DNA of 62,796 bases, from the NCBI GenBank assembly GCA_945871875.1, contig CAMBYC010000002.1:1-62796 (forward strand), in the 5' to 3' direction. Position 1 is the first letter of the stretch. Each line of letters opens with the position of its first letter. This document shows, piece by piece, positions 35,511 to 44,788 of this stretch. The stretch comes from Sphingobacterium thalpophilum. Its GTDB lineage: Bacteria > Bacteroidota > Bacteroidia > Chitinophagales > Chitinophagaceae. Both the position numbers and the translations under genes were made by a program. The notes beneath the pieces were generated by a model. It was not told the DNA's origin. It was given only the letters and a program-made list of their open reading frames with translations, and ran no database searches.

Positions 35511-35795
35511 TTAGTATTCATCTTCATTAAAGAAGAAATCATCTTGGCTAGGATAATCAGGCCATATATCCTCAATGCCTTCAAAAATTTCTCCTTCGTC
35601 TTCAATTTCTTGTAGATTTTCTACTACTTCAATAGGAGCTCCACTACGAATGGCGTAATCAATCAATTCGTCTTTGGTAGCAGGCCATGGTGCATCTTCC
35701 AAGTAGGAAGCTAATTCAAGAGTCCAAAACATGTATTCTTTAATTTTCGCAAAAGTAATTTTTGTTTCGGAATAATCAAATCCATTTATCCCCAT
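35511..35795 (-). CDS. small acidic DUF2795 protein
   Basis: 94 residues. The DUF2795 core 'YLEDAPWPATKDELIDYAIRSGAPIEVVENLQEI' occupies residues ~30-65; the rest is strongly acidic ('EDEGEIFEGIEDIWPDY', 'DDFFFNEDEY'). DUF2795 proteins are short, helical and widespread in Bacteroidota and Actinobacteria, with no known biochemical function. It is transcribed alone. Confidence 0.88.
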   Translation of the reverse strand: MGINGFDYSETKITFAKIKEYMFWTLELASYLEDAPWPATKDELIDYAIRSGAPIEVVENLQEIEDEGEIFEGIEDIWPDYPSQDDFFFNEDEY

Positions 35796-35858
35796 AAGTT
35801 TTAAGTTTATTCACAATTTTTAGTGCAATTTTGCTAAAACCATTAAATACAACAAAAT

Positions 35859-36515
35859 ATGCTTGTTGCAAAGGGAATTAAAAAAGCTTACGGAGCTTTA
35901 GAAGTGCTTAAAGGTGTTGATATAGAAGTTGCAGATGGTGCAATTACAAGCATAGTTGGTTCCTCTGGTGCTGGTAAAAGCACTTTATTGCATATTCTTG
36001 GTACACTTGATAATCCGGATGCTGGTGAAATTATAATTGATAATACATCTATCAGTAAGTTAAAAGGAAACCAACTGGCAAGATTCCGGAACCATCATAT
36101 TGGCTTTGTTTTCCAATTTCATCATCTTTTACCAGAATTTTCAGCGTTAGAAAATGTTTGTATACCAGGGTGGATTGCCAAGAAAAAGAAAAAAGATATC
36201 GAAACTCGTGCTAAAATGTTACTGCATCAATTGGGTCTACAAAACAGAATGGACAATAAGCCCGGTGCTTTATCTGGTGGTGAACAACAGCGGGTTGCTG
36301 TAGCTAGAGCTCTTATCAACCAACCTAGTATTGTTTTTGCAGACGAACCTACTGGTAACTTAGATTCAGCTAATGCCCGAGATTTACACCAACTGTTTAT
36401 TTCATTACGAGATGAATTTAAACAGACTTTTCTGATCGTTACCCACAACGAAGAGTTGGCTGCATTGAGTGATAAAGTAGTGGTGATGAAAGACGGAAAA
36501 ATAATTAATAATTAA
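35859..36515 (+). CDS. ABC transporter ATP-binding protein, LolD-like
   Basis: 218 residues, a single nucleotide-binding domain. Walker A 'GSSGAGKST', signature 'LSGGEQQRVAVARAL', Walker B '[12 protein letters not shown]', and the switch His in 'IVTHNEELA' are all intact. The LolD/MacB/FtsE class powers lipoprotein release or envelope efflux with FtsX-like permeases. No permease gene is adjacent. The last codons run into a heptad repeat. Confidence 0.88.
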   Translation: MLVAKGIKKAYGALEVLKGVDIEVADGAITSIVGSSGAGKSTLLHILGTLDNPDAGEIIIDNTSISKLKGNQLARFRNHHIGFVFQFHHLLPEFSALENVCIPGWIAKKKKKDIETRAKMLLHQLGLQNRMDNKPGALSGGEQQRVAVARALINQPSIVFADEPTGNLDSANARDLHQLFISLRDEFKQTFLIVTHNEELAALSDKVVVMKDGKIINN

Positions 36516-36639
36516 GAATTAGGAATCAGGAATTAAGGAAGTTTATAAATTAATTGTGAATTAAGAATCAGGAATCAGGAATTAAGGAAGTTTATAAATT
36601 ATATTGATTAAAATCCTTAATTCCTGAATCTTAATTCCT
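36510..36639. repeat. duplicated 42-bp heptad repeat plus inverted copy
   Basis: The 42-base block 36510-36551 is repeated at 36559-36600 with one difference. It is built from heptads such as TAAGAAT, TAGGAAT, CAGGAAT. A reverse-complement copy of its core lies at 36614-36639. The array spans the whole gap between the two convergent genes (stops at 36515 and 36649), so it may also act as a bidirectional terminator. Confidence 0.85.
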
Positions 36640-36648
36640 ACTTAATAA

Positions 36649-37203
36649 TTAATTTCTTGCTTTCCAAGGAATTTCAGTGATGTTCAACGAAAAGTGCATG
36701 TATCTCGCCAACATAAATAAATAATCACTCGACCTATTTAGGTATTGAAGTACCAAAGGATCAACTTGATCTCCTTCTATTTCTAGTCTAACACAACAGC
36801 GTTCTGCTCTTCTGCAAATACAACGTGCTATATGTAAATGAGAGATACTTGGATGTCCACCTGGTATTATAAAACTTTTCATTGGTGGAACTACAGCATC
36901 TATTAAATCAATTTGCGATTCTAACAACTGTATATCTCTTAGTAATAAATCTGGTATTTTTAACGACGATTCTTTCTCTGGATCACAAGCCAATGAAGCT
37001 CCAATTGTGAATAGTCTATCTTGCATTTCTGCCAAAATAGATTGTACATCAACATTGTCTATCAAATCTCTACACAAACCAATATAAGAATTAAGCTCAT
37101 CTACTGTGCCATAAGCTTCAATTCTAAAATGTGATTTAGGGACTTTGGTACCCCCAATTAATGAAGTAGTACCCTTGTCTCCAGTTTTTGTGTAAATTTT
37201 CAT
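36649..37203 (-). CDS. cob(I)alamin adenosyltransferase, PduO type
   Basis: 184 residues from the ATG at 37203, which gives the family start 'MKIYTKTGDKGTTSLIGG'; an ATG 15 bases upstream is possible. 'RIEAYGTVDELNSYIG' and 'FIIPGGHPSISHLHIARCICRRAER' are the conserved ATP and cobalamin segments of PduO/MMAB enzymes. It converts cob(I)alamin to adenosylcobalamin. No cobalamin riboswitch is visible: the leader to the next gene is under 90 bases. Confidence 0.93.
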   Translation of the reverse strand: MKIYTKTGDKGTTSLIGGTKVPKSHFRIEAYGTVDELNSYIGLCRDLIDNVDVQSILAEMQDRLFTIGASLACDPEKESSLKIPDLLLRDIQLLESQIDLIDAVVPPMKSFIIPGGHPSISHLHIARCICRRAERCCVRLEIEGDQVDPLVLQYLNRSSDYLFMLARYMHFSLNITEIPWKARN

Positions 37204-37287
37204 CGACATAATGTTCAATATTTAGAACATTACAATGAATAAACTACATATTTTGTTCAAAAAATTATAATAAAAATTAGTAGATAA

Positions 37288-37989
37288 TTATACTACGGAT
37301 AATTGTTCTTTCATTCTATCAGATTCCACCACCCCGTCTCGCAAACGAATTATCCTTTTTGCAAAATTAGAAATATCCTCTTCATGGGTAACCAAAATTA
37401 CTGTATTGCCATCTTGATGTATTTTCCCAAAAATATTCATAATCTCATGTGATGTTTTAGAATCTAAGTTTCCGGTTGGTTCATCTGCCAAAATAATTGA
37501 TGGATTGTTAACCAAAGCACGTGCAATGGCTACCCTCTGGCATTGTCCCCCCGATAATTCATTTGGCTTATGGTGACTGCGTGATTCTAAATCCACCTTC
37601 TTGATCACTTCCATCGCAATTTCTGTTCTGAGTTTTTTTGAAATACCGGCATAAACCAATGGCAAAGCAACATTTTCTAATGCAGTTAATCTAGGCAACA
37701 AGTTAAACTGCTGAAATACAAAACCAATTTCTTTATTGCGGATATCTGCCAATTGATCATCTTCCATAATGCTTACATCATTTCCGTTCAAGATATATTT
37801 GCCCGAAGTAGGAGAGTCTAAACAACCCAAAATATTCATCAACGTACTTTTTCCAGAGCCAGATGGGCCCATTAAGGCTACATACTCGTTTCTCTCAATG
37901 ATCAAATTAAGACCTTTTAATACTTCAAGCTCTTGTTTGCTCATAAAATAGCTTTTCCTAATCTCATTCAGTTCTATAACTGCACTCAT
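37288..37989 (-). CDS. ABC transporter ATP-binding protein, MacB/LolD-like
   Basis: 233 residues. Walker A 'GPSGSGKST', Q-loop '[18 protein letters not shown]', signature '[15 protein letters not shown]', Walker B '[12 protein letters not shown]' and His in 'LVTHEEDI' are intact. The class drives envelope export with MacB/FtsX-type permeases. It lies 11 bases after gatC on the - strand and has no permease partner in the window. Confidence 0.9.
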   Translation of the reverse strand: MSAVIELNEIRKSYFMSKQELEVLKGLNLIIERNEYVALMGPSGSGKSTLMNILGCLDSPTSGKYILNGNDVSIMEDDQLADIRNKEIGFVFQQFNLLPRLTALENVALPLVYAGISKKLRTEIAMEVIKKVDLESRSHHKPNELSGGQCQRVAIARALVNNPSIILADEPTGNLDSKTSHEIMNIFGKIHQDGNTVILVTHEEDISNFAKRIIRLRDGVVESDRMKEQLSVV

Positions 37990-38000
37990 GTGGCTGATTT

Positions 38001-38291
38001 TTATTTTTTGATTACTTTCGGAACAGTAAAAAAGTTATTAAAAGGGGCTGGAGCATTTTTGAAAGCGGCTTCTGTTGAAACAGTTCCTTTCAATTCATCC
38101 TTACGAAGTGCATTGACTTCACTGCTCATTTGAATTTGAGGTGCTACTCCAGTAGTATCTAATTCGTTTAATTTATCAACAAAACTGATCATCCTTTGTA
38201 AATCGTTCTGAATGTCTTTTTTCTCTGATTCATTAAAATGTAAACGACTAAGCATAGCCAAGCGATCTACAAGTGCTTCATTTACTTCCAT
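38001..38291 (-). CDS. gatC: Asp-tRNA(Asn)/Glu-tRNA(Gln) amidotransferase subunit GatC
   Basis: 96 residues. '[45 protein letters not shown]' is the standard GatC pattern, and '[10 protein letters not shown]' the conserved end piece. GatC stabilises the GatA-GatB complex that makes Gln-tRNA and Asn-tRNA. gatA and gatB are not nearby, which is common in Bacteroidota. Confidence 0.92.
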   Translation of the reverse strand: MEVNEALVDRLAMLSRLHFNESEKKDIQNDLQRMISFVDKLNELDTTGVAPQIQMSSEVNALRKDELKGTVSTEAAFKNAPAPFNNFFTVPKVIKK

Positions 38292-38445
38292 CTTTGTAAA
38301 ATTAAATTAAATAACAATTGAGTTTGATTAAATATTACCAACGGCTTGCATTGATTTTTAAATTAACCCAATTTGTCAATAAAAAAATATTGTAACCAAA
38401 TATTTCTGTTTTAAAACTTTTTTGCCTGAAATTATTATTCATATC

Positions 38446-39315
38446 TTAAAACTGTATTATCCTTTTGCGATATTCTAATGGCGTTACTCCCTTTAGCTCC
38501 TTAAAATATCTGTTGAAATTTGAAAAATTATTGAATCCACTATCATAACAAATAGTGCCGATTGCTTTATCTGTTTCAATTATTAACTTACATGCATGGT
38601 TGATTCGCAACTCAGATAAAAATGATCCAAAGGTTTTATTGGTTCTTTGTTTAAAATACCTGCAAAATGCATTTGGACTTAATCGCGAAACTTGTGCAAT
38701 GGTTTCTAAATCAATTGGTTTTGAGAAATTTTCAAAAAGATATTGTAAAATAGCATTCATCCTTTCTGATTCTTTTTCAGTTTGGTTAATAATATTGTCT
38801 TTGCTATTTAAAACAATACATTCATCGGATTTTGCCAAAACTTCAAGTATTTGCAAAAGTTTTATGATGCTTGTAGTTCCTTTTAAAAATAGTAACTCTC
38901 GCATATAATTTACGATTGTTGATTTTGTTTCCCCTTCTATATTTAATCCCAATTTTGCAATTTGAAACAAATACTTGATAGATTTATTCTCAGGCATTTG
39001 AAAAAATTCTGTTCCAAAAGCTTCTGGCAAAAAATGAATTACAGTTGCTTTTGCCAATAATGTAGATTGTGGAAAAAAATATTCATCATCACATTTCCAT
39101 AAATGAGGTAAATTAGAACCTGTTAAAACCATATCTCCAGCTTTAAAATGCTGCAAATGGTTTCCTACAAACTGTGTTCCACTGCCTTCTTCAATATATA
39201 CCAATTCTATTTCTGGATGAAAATGCAAAGCATTAAAAAAATAGGGAACACTATCGTTCCTAACACTGAAAGATTGTAAAGGTTTTAATGCTATTTTTAA
39301 CAATTGCGGCTTCAT
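38446..39315 (-). CDS. AraC-family transcriptional regulator
   Basis: 289 residues. The N-terminal half (~10-130) is a cupin-type sensor ('FHPEIELVYIEEGSGTQFVGNH', 'GDMVLTGSNLPHLW'). The last ~100 residues hold two helix-turn-helix units: 'IDLETIAQVSRLSPNAFCRYFK' and 'IGTICYDSGFNNFSNFNRYFK', ending 'GVTPLEYRK'. Proteins of this build sense sugars or sugar acids. It is divergent from lutABC and the dehydratase operon, and the gap holds a long inverted repeat, so it probably controls that operon. Confidence 0.92.
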   Translation of the reverse strand: MKPQLLKIALKPLQSFSVRNDSVPYFFNALHFHPEIELVYIEEGSGTQFVGNHLQHFKAGDMVLTGSNLPHLWKCDDEYFFPQSTLLAKATVIHFLPEAFGTEFFQMPENKSIKYLFQIAKLGLNIEGETKSTIVNYMRELLFLKGTTSIIKLLQILEVLAKSDECIVLNSKDNIINQTEKESERMNAILQYLFENFSKPIDLETIAQVSRLSPNAFCRYFKQRTNKTFGSFLSELRINHACKLIIETDKAIGTICYDSGFNNFSNFNRYFKELKGVTPLEYRKRIIQF

Positions 39316-39337
39316 ATAAAAATTTTGATATAAAATA

Positions 39338-39414
39338 AACCAATAGTTGTATTAAAATTTGATAATTATGGTAATTTAATACAATAATTGGTTAATTTTT
39401 TTTCAACCAAATAG
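39338..39414. promoter_or_regulatory. inverted-repeat operator between AraC regulator and lutA
   Basis: Arm 39338-39359 and arm 39373-39393 are near-perfect reverse complements, about 19 of 21 positions with one single-base gap, separated by 13 bases. The shared half-site reads AACCAAT, two variable bases, then TTGTATTAAA. A third partial half (AACCAAATAG) lies at 39405-39414. Position between divergent genes makes it a candidate binding site for the AraC regulator. Confidence 0.6.
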
Positions 39415-39472
39415 CTTTAGACAACTTATATTTACAAATAGAGACTTATATAAAGTTTCTTGATATTAGTTT

Positions 39473-40210
39473 ATGAAAGTTGAATTATTTATTCCTTGCT
39501 ATGTAGACCAATTTTATCCTAAAGTTGCGATTGCATCTTTACAATTGTTGCAATCTTTAGGTTGTGAAGTTGATTTTCCTTTACAGCAAACCTGCTGTGG
39601 TCAACCGATGGCCAATTCTGGTTACAATCATTTTACTGAATCTTGCAATAAAAACTTTGTTGATAATTTTTCTGGCAATTCTTTTATCGTTTGTCCATCT
39701 GGTAGTTGCACTCTTCACATTAAAGAGCATTTAACCGGGAAAGATGAATCCAAGATTGAAAACATCAGAACACATGTAATGGAACTTTCAGAATTCATTA
39801 CTGATGTACTAAAAGTTTCTTACATCAATGCTAGTTTTCCTCATCGGGTTGGATATTTAACCAGTTGCCATGGTCAACGTGGATTACATCTTTCTTCTGC
39901 AAGTGAAATTAATGGTCCACGTTTTTCAAAACCAGAACAACTGTTGCGTTTTGTAAAAGGTATTGAGTTGATTTATCCTCAACGGGTGGATGATTGTTGC
40001 GGATTTGGTGGCAGTTTTTGCGTTACAGAAGAAGCATTATCCGTTAAAATGGGTCAAGATCGATTGAAACAGTTTCTTGAACTAGATGTTGAATTCATCA
40101 CTGGAAATGATATGAGTTGTTTGATGCACCTTGAAGGGCTTATCCAACGAAATAATTATCCAATAAAAGTGTTACATATTGCTGAAATTTTAAATACTTC
40201 TATTAAATGA
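39473..40210 (+). CDS. lutA: lactate utilization protein LutA
   Basis: 245 residues. Two CCG-type cysteine domains: 'QQTCCGQPMANSGY' near residue 40 and 'DDCCGFGGSFCV' near residue 180, with 'CPSGSC' and 'TSCHGQ' between. LutA, LutB and LutC form an iron-sulfur complex that oxidises L-lactate to pyruvate in bacilli and relatives. It overlaps lutB by 4 bases, so translation is coupled. In this locus it is best read as disposing of lactate made from fucose (inference). Confidence 0.94.
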   Translation: MKVELFIPCYVDQFYPKVAIASLQLLQSLGCEVDFPLQQTCCGQPMANSGYNHFTESCNKNFVDNFSGNSFIVCPSGSCTLHIKEHLTGKDESKIENIRTHVMELSEFITDVLKVSYINASFPHRVGYLTSCHGQRGLHLSSASEINGPRFSKPEQLLRFVKGIELIYPQRVDDCCGFGGSFCVTEEALSVKMGQDRLKQFLELDVEFITGNDMSCLMHLEGLIQRNNYPIKVLHIAEILNTSIK

Positions 40211-41580
40211 TGCAACAACAACACTCAGATAATGCTGCAAAATTTATTGCAGATGATGCCAGAACCAATTGGCACGATGAAACCCTTTGGTTTGTTAGGG
40301 CTAAACGGGATAAAGCTGCCCATAATATTCCCGAATGGGAAGCACTCAGACAAGCGGCATCAGACATTAAAGATTATACATTAAATCACTTAGACACCTA
40401 TCTCCTCGAGTTTGAAGAAAAAGCAAAAGCCAACGGCATAATTGTACATTGGGCTTTTGATGCGAATGAACACAATCAAATTGTTTACGATATCATTCAT
40501 CAATCGGGCATCACTAAAATGGTGAAAAGCAAATCAATGCTCACCGAAGAATGTAAATTGAATGAATTTTTACAACACAATGGTGTTGAAGTTGTAGATA
40601 CAGACCTCGGAGAAAGAATTGTACAATTTAGAAATGAAACCCCAAGTCATATAGTATTACCGGCTATTCATCTTAAAAAAGAAGACGTTAGTGCAACTTT
40701 TCATGAGTTTTTACACACTGAAAAAGGCAATAATGATCCTCTTTATCTTACAAGAGCTGCAAGAGTTCACCTCCGAAACCATTTTTTTACCTCTGAAGTT
40801 GCTTTAACAGGTGTGAATTTTGCAGTTGCTGAAACAGGAAGTATTGTAGTTTGTACCAATGAAGGTAATGCAGACTTGGGTGTTCATTCTGCTCGCATCC
40901 ATATTGCCAGTATGGGTATTGAGAAAATTATTCCAAAGGCAAAGCATCTTTCTGTTTTTCTTAGATTGTTGGCAAGAAGTGCAACGGGACAACCCGTTAC
41001 CACTTACAATAGCCACTTCAACAGGCCACAACATGGTAAAGAAATGCACGTGGTTATAGTGAACAACAAAAGAACCCAACAATTGGCAGAACCCGATTTT
41101 AAAAGCTCCCTCAAATGTATTCGATGTGCTGCCTGTTTCAATACATGCCCAATTTATAGAAAATCTGGCGGCCACAGTTATCATACAACCGTTGCTGGTC
41201 CAATTGGCTCCATTTTATCTCCCAACTTAGATAAAAAACAACACGCTGATCTTCCTTTTGCATCAACACTTTGTGGAAGCTGTAGTAATGTTTGTCCGGT
41301 TAAAATCGATATCCACAACCAACTTTGGAAATGGCGACAGCTTTTAACAAAAGAAGGTTATACTCCGCCAGCGAAAACCTTAGCAATGAAAGGAATGGCT
41401 AATGTTTTGGGCTCACCTTTTTTATATAATCTTTCTGGGAAAGTTGGTCGATGGGTAATGCGAAATATCCCTTTTTTAGTCAATAATAAAATCTGGAATC
41501 CTTGGTTTAAACAAAGAGATATGCCTAAAGCACCAGAACAAAGTTTTAGAGATTGGTATATAAAAAACAATAAAAGCTGA
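40207..41580 (+). CDS. lutB: lactate utilization protein LutB
   Basis: 457 residues. An LUD domain (~60-300) contains 'VNFAVAETGSIVVCTNEGNA'. Two 4Fe-4S clusters follow: 'CIRCAACFNTCPIYR' and 'CGSCSNVCPVKID'. Then comes a C-terminal LutB tail. It is the electron-transfer subunit of the lactate dehydrogenase complex. Its stop overlaps the lutC start by one base. Confidence 0.95.
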   Translation: MMQQQHSDNAAKFIADDARTNWHDETLWFVRAKRDKAAHNIPEWEALRQAASDIKDYTLNHLDTYLLEFEEKAKANGIIVHWAFDANEHNQIVYDIIHQSGITKMVKSKSMLTEECKLNEFLQHNGVEVVDTDLGERIVQFRNETPSHIVLPAIHLKKEDVSATFHEFLHTEKGNNDPLYLTRAARVHLRNHFFTSEVALTGVNFAVAETGSIVVCTNEGNADLGVHSARIHIASMGIEKIIPKAKHLSVFLRLLARSATGQPVTTYNSHFNRPQHGKEMHVVIVNNKRTQQLAEPDFKSSLKCIRCAACFNTCPIYRKSGGHSYHTTVAGPIGSILSPNLDKKQHADLPFASTLCGSCSNVCPVKIDIHNQLWKWRQLLTKEGYTPPAKTLAMKGMANVLGSPFLYNLSGKVGRWVMRNIPFLVNNKIWNPWFKQRDMPKAPEQSFRDWYIKNNKS

Positions 41581-42161
41581 TGACGGCAAAAGATAAAATT
41601 ATAGCAGCCATTAGAGCAGTCAAGCCAGAATCAGACCCAACATTAGAGATTAAAATCAATGGGTTAACTTTTGCCGATAAACGCAAACAGTTTATTGAAG
41701 TGCTTAACAGCATTGGAGGAGTGGTTTCCATTAAAGATAGCATACAAGCCTTGGAAGAAAAGATTGCCGAATTCATTTCCCCCAATAAAATAGTTATAAA
41801 CGGATTTCATCCTATGGAATCTGAATATTCAAAAGCCAATCTTTATGAAGTGGATGTGGCAATAATAAAAGGGGGCACTGCTGTTGCTGAAAATGGAGCA
41901 ATTTGGGTTACAGAGAAAAATATGGTAGATAGAATGTTGCCTTTTTCTTGTCAACAACTCGTAATTGTTATAGAAGAAAAGAATATCGTTAACAATTTAC
42001 ATGAAGCTTATGATGTAATAAATATTTCTGAAGATGGTTATGGTGTTTTTATTGCTGGCCCATCAAAAACTGCGGATATTGAACAAAGTTTGGTGATAGG
42101 AGCACATGGTCCGGTTGCTCTACAAGTTTTAATTATCAAGGATAATACATCAATCGAATGA
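41580..42161 (+). CDS. lutC: lactate utilization protein LutC (LUD domain)
   Basis: 193 residues, one LUD domain. 'YEVDVAIIKGGTAVAENGAIWV' and 'GYGVFIAGPSKTADIEQSLVIGAHGPVALQVLII' are the two hallmark stretches. It completes the Lut complex. Overlap of 4 bases with the dehydratase gene shows that lactate oxidation and sugar-acid dehydration are made from one message. Confidence 0.94.
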   Translation: MTAKDKIIAAIRAVKPESDPTLEIKINGLTFADKRKQFIEVLNSIGGVVSIKDSIQALEEKIAEFISPNKIVINGFHPMESEYSKANLYEVDVAIIKGGTAVAENGAIWVTEKNMVDRMLPFSCQQLVIVIEEKNIVNNLHEAYDVINISEDGYGVFIAGPSKTADIEQSLVIGAHGPVALQVLIIKDNTSIE

Positions 42162-43801
42162 AGATTAAGATTTTAAAAATTCATCCTGAAGATAATGTGT
42201 TGGTAGCCCTTTCAGATCTTGAAAGAGGCGAATGGGTAGAATTTGAAGGAGTAAATTATGAAATTCAAGAACTTATTCCTGCAAAGCATAAATTTTTTAT
42301 GAATGATATGCTAGTAGGAGAAGAAATTAAAATGTATGGAGTAACAGTTGGGAAAATAGTTTTAGATAGAGTAGTGGTAGGACAAAGAATGACAGTAGAA
42401 AATACCCGACATGCTGCTGAACCCTATTTCTATAGAGCAGTTCCTCAAAATTGGTCAGCACCAAATGTTTCAAAATTTAAAAACCGAACTTTTAATGGTT
42501 ACCATCGAAAAGACGGAAGGGTAGGAACTGCTAATTATTGGTTGTTTATCCCTACCGTATTCTGTGAAAACAGAAATCTCGATGTAATAAAAGAAGCCCT
42601 ACACCACACTTTGGGTTATGCGGTTACAGATAAATACAAAAGATTTACTGAGCAACTTGCAGCAGCTTATGAAAGTGGTAAAGAAATTTCAATCGAAGAT
42701 TTAGCCTCTCCAATAATAAGTTCTCCGAAAAGGTTGTTTAAAAATATTGATGGTATTAAATTCCTTAACCATACTGGTGGTTGTGGCGGAACCAGACAAG
42801 ACGCAGACACACTGAGTAAGCTATTGGCATCTTATTCCGATCATCCCAACGTGGCGGGTATAACAATCTTAAGCTTAGGTTGCCAACACTTACAAACCGA
42901 ACAACTGTTAAAAGATATCAAAGAACGAAATCCAGAATTTGATAAGCCAGTTTTGGTTTTTGAACAACAACAAAGCTTGAGCGAAGAACAGCTTGTGAAA
43001 GATGCCATAGCCCAAACTTTTGAACAATTAATCATTGCAAACAAACAAGAGCGTCAACCCGCGCCTCTGAGTAAATTGTGCATAGGCGTAAAATGTGGTG
43101 GAAGTGATGGGTTTAGTGGAATTTCTGCCAATCCAGCTGTTGGCTATACCGCAGATTTATTAGTAGCCTTGGGTGGAAAGGTATTGTTGGCCGAATTTCC
43201 AGAACTCTGCGGAGCTGAGCAAGAACTTATTGATCGAAGTGTGAATGAAAAAACTGCAAAGAAGTTTATTGATTTAATGGAAACATACAATGCTCAAGCA
43301 CATGCCGTTGGAAGTGGATTTCAAATGAATCCTTCACCAGGTAATATTAAAGATGGATTGATAACAGATGCCATCAAAAGCGCTGGAGCATGCAAAAAAG
43401 GCGGTACATCGCCTGTTGTTGATGTGTTGGATTATACCGAACCCGCCACAAAAGCTGGCTTGAGCTTGGTTTGTACTCCCGGAAATGATGTTGAAGCTAC
43501 TACTGGAAAAGCAGCAAGTGGTGCTACACTAATCTTGTTTACAACAGGTTTAGGTACACCAACGGGAAATCCTGTTTGCCCTGTAATAAAAGTGGCAACA
43601 AATACCAAATTAGCCATCAATATGAAAGATATCATCGATATCAATACCGGCGAAATCATTGAAGGCAATAAAACAATTGAAGAAATGGGTGTTGAAATTC
43701 TTGAATATTGTATAAATGCTGCAAGCGGAATTGTTATTCCTAAAGCTGTTCAACTTAATCAAGACGATTTTATACCTTGGAAAAGAGGCGTATCATTATA
43801 A
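42158..43801 (+). CDS. UxaA-family sugar-acid dehydratase, probable L-fuconate dehydratase
   Basis: 547 residues. An N-terminal SAF domain (1-95) is joined to the altronate/galactarate dehydratase domain: 'FNGYHRKDGRVGTANYWL', 'HTGGCGGTRQDADTL' (Cys-rich iron site), 'GVKCGGSDGFSGISANPAVG', and 'TTGLGTPTGNPVCPVIKVATN'. Family enzymes remove water from altronate or galactarate using iron. The neighbours (FucP, fucosidase, two SDRs) make L-fuconate the likely substrate, as in the Campylobacter jejuni fucose locus, which also uses UxaA-type proteins. Substrate is inference. Confidence 0.88.
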   Translation: MKIKILKIHPEDNVLVALSDLERGEWVEFEGVNYEIQELIPAKHKFFMNDMLVGEEIKMYGVTVGKIVLDRVVVGQRMTVENTRHAAEPYFYRAVPQNWSAPNVSKFKNRTFNGYHRKDGRVGTANYWLFIPTVFCENRNLDVIKEALHHTLGYAVTDKYKRFTEQLAAAYESGKEISIEDLASPIISSPKRLFKNIDGIKFLNHTGGCGGTRQDADTLSKLLASYSDHPNVAGITILSLGCQHLQTEQLLKDIKERNPEFDKPVLVFEQQQSLSEEQLVKDAIAQTFEQLIIANKQERQPAPLSKLCIGVKCGGSDGFSGISANPAVGYTADLLVALGGKVLLAEFPELCGAEQELIDRSVNEKTAKKFIDLMETYNAQAHAVGSGFQMNPSPGNIKDGLITDAIKSAGACKKGGTSPVVDVLDYTEPATKAGLSLVCTPGNDVEATTGKAASGATLILFTTGLGTPTGNPVCPVIKVATNTKLAINMKDIIDINTGEIIEGNKTIEEMGVEILEYCINAASGIVIPKAVQLNQDDFIPWKRGVSL

Positions 43802-43826
43802 TTCTAATGCAATTTAATTATAGAAT

Positions 43827-44591
43827 ATGTTCAAATTAATAAATAAAAATATTGTAGTAACCGGAGCAGGAAGCGGAATTGGTAAATCAGTAGCATTAAT
43901 TTTGGCAAAGCAAGGTGCCTCAATTGTTGTAGCAGATCTTGACGCACAAAATGCAGCAAAAACGGTGCAAGAAATTACAGAAAATGGTGGAATTGCATCT
44001 GCGTTGATTTTAAATGTTGCCCATCAACAAGAAGTAATAGATTGTTTTGGACAGATTACGGTTATAGATGCATTAATAACTTGTGCGGGAATTTCCAATA
44101 TCGGAAATGCTGAAAATACCTTGGAAGCAGATTTTGACAGGGTTTTTAATGTAAACGTTAAAGGCACTTACAATTGCATCCATGCTGCAATTCCAATCAT
44201 GAAATCCAATGGTGGCGGATCAATTATTACCATTAGTTCAGTTGCTGCAAAAGTTGGATTGCAAGATAGATTTGCATATAGCATGAGCAAAGGAGCCGTT
44301 TATTCAATGACATTAAGTGTGGCTAAAGATTATTTGAAAGATAATATACGTTGTAACAGTGTTTCTCCTGCTAGAATTCATACGCCTTTTGTAGATGGAT
44401 TTTTGGCTAAAAATTATGCAGGAAATGAAGCAGAAATGTTTGATAAATTGTCTAAAACACAACCAATTGGTAGAATGGGACAACCAGACGAAGTAGCTGG
44501 ATTGATTGCCTATTTGTGTAGCGATGAAGCCAGTTTCCTAACAGGCAGTGATTATGCTGTTGATGGAGGATTTATTACTCTAAATACATGA
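43827..44591 (+). CDS. SDR oxidoreductase, probable 2-keto-3-deoxy-L-fuconate dehydrogenase
   Basis: 254 residues, classical SDR. Cofactor site 'VTGAGSGIGKSVALIL', acidic 'ADLDA' suggesting NAD+, 'ITCAGISN', catalytic Ser in 'ITISSVAAK', and an intact Y-x-x-x-K ('YSMSK'). The end 'AVDGGFITLNT' is family-typical. It follows the dehydratase by 25 bases. In the oxidative fucose route this position would oxidise C4 of 2-keto-3-deoxy-L-fuconate. The assignment rests on context. Confidence 0.85.
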   Translation: MFKLINKNIVVTGAGSGIGKSVALILAKQGASIVVADLDAQNAAKTVQEITENGGIASALILNVAHQQEVIDCFGQITVIDALITCAGISNIGNAENTLEADFDRVFNVNVKGTYNCIHAAIPIMKSNGGGSIITISSVAAKVGLQDRFAYSMSKGAVYSMTLSVAKDYLKDNIRCNSVSPARIHTPFVDGFLAKNYAGNEAEMFDKLSKTQPIGRMGQPDEVAGLIAYLCSDEASFLTGSDYAVDGGFITLNT

Positions 44592-44595
44592 TTTA

Positions 44596-44623
44596 TAATG
44601 GTTAATTGTTAATTGTAAATGGT
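44596..44623. repeat. heptad tandem repeat (TAATTGT type)
   Basis: Units TAATGGT, TAATTGT, TAATTGT, AAATGGT, beginning five bases after the SDR stop. Same family as 1044-1078. Confidence 0.75.
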
Positions 44624-44788
44624 TTAAAGAGTTTGGTGTTGGTGAATAAATGAGAGTAGTTTTTCAAATGCCAACTACTTTAAATATGTGAAGATTGAAA
44701 TTGAGGAGGATAAAAGCCAAATAATTCGGGACTAAATGTTAAGTTGACTTTTGAATATTTATTTAAGATTGATAATTTAAAAATTGCC

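Noticed and set aside
36649-37290. Cobalamin riboswitch upstream of the adenosyltransferase
   Set aside because: The gap to the next gene is under 90 bases and shows no B12-box; far too short.
35859-37989. A complete ABC exporter from the two ATP-binding genes
   Set aside because: They are on opposite strands and no permease gene is near either one.
44744-44788. Longer start for the GH95 gene
   Set aside because: It would put 15 polar residues before an otherwise clean signal peptide.
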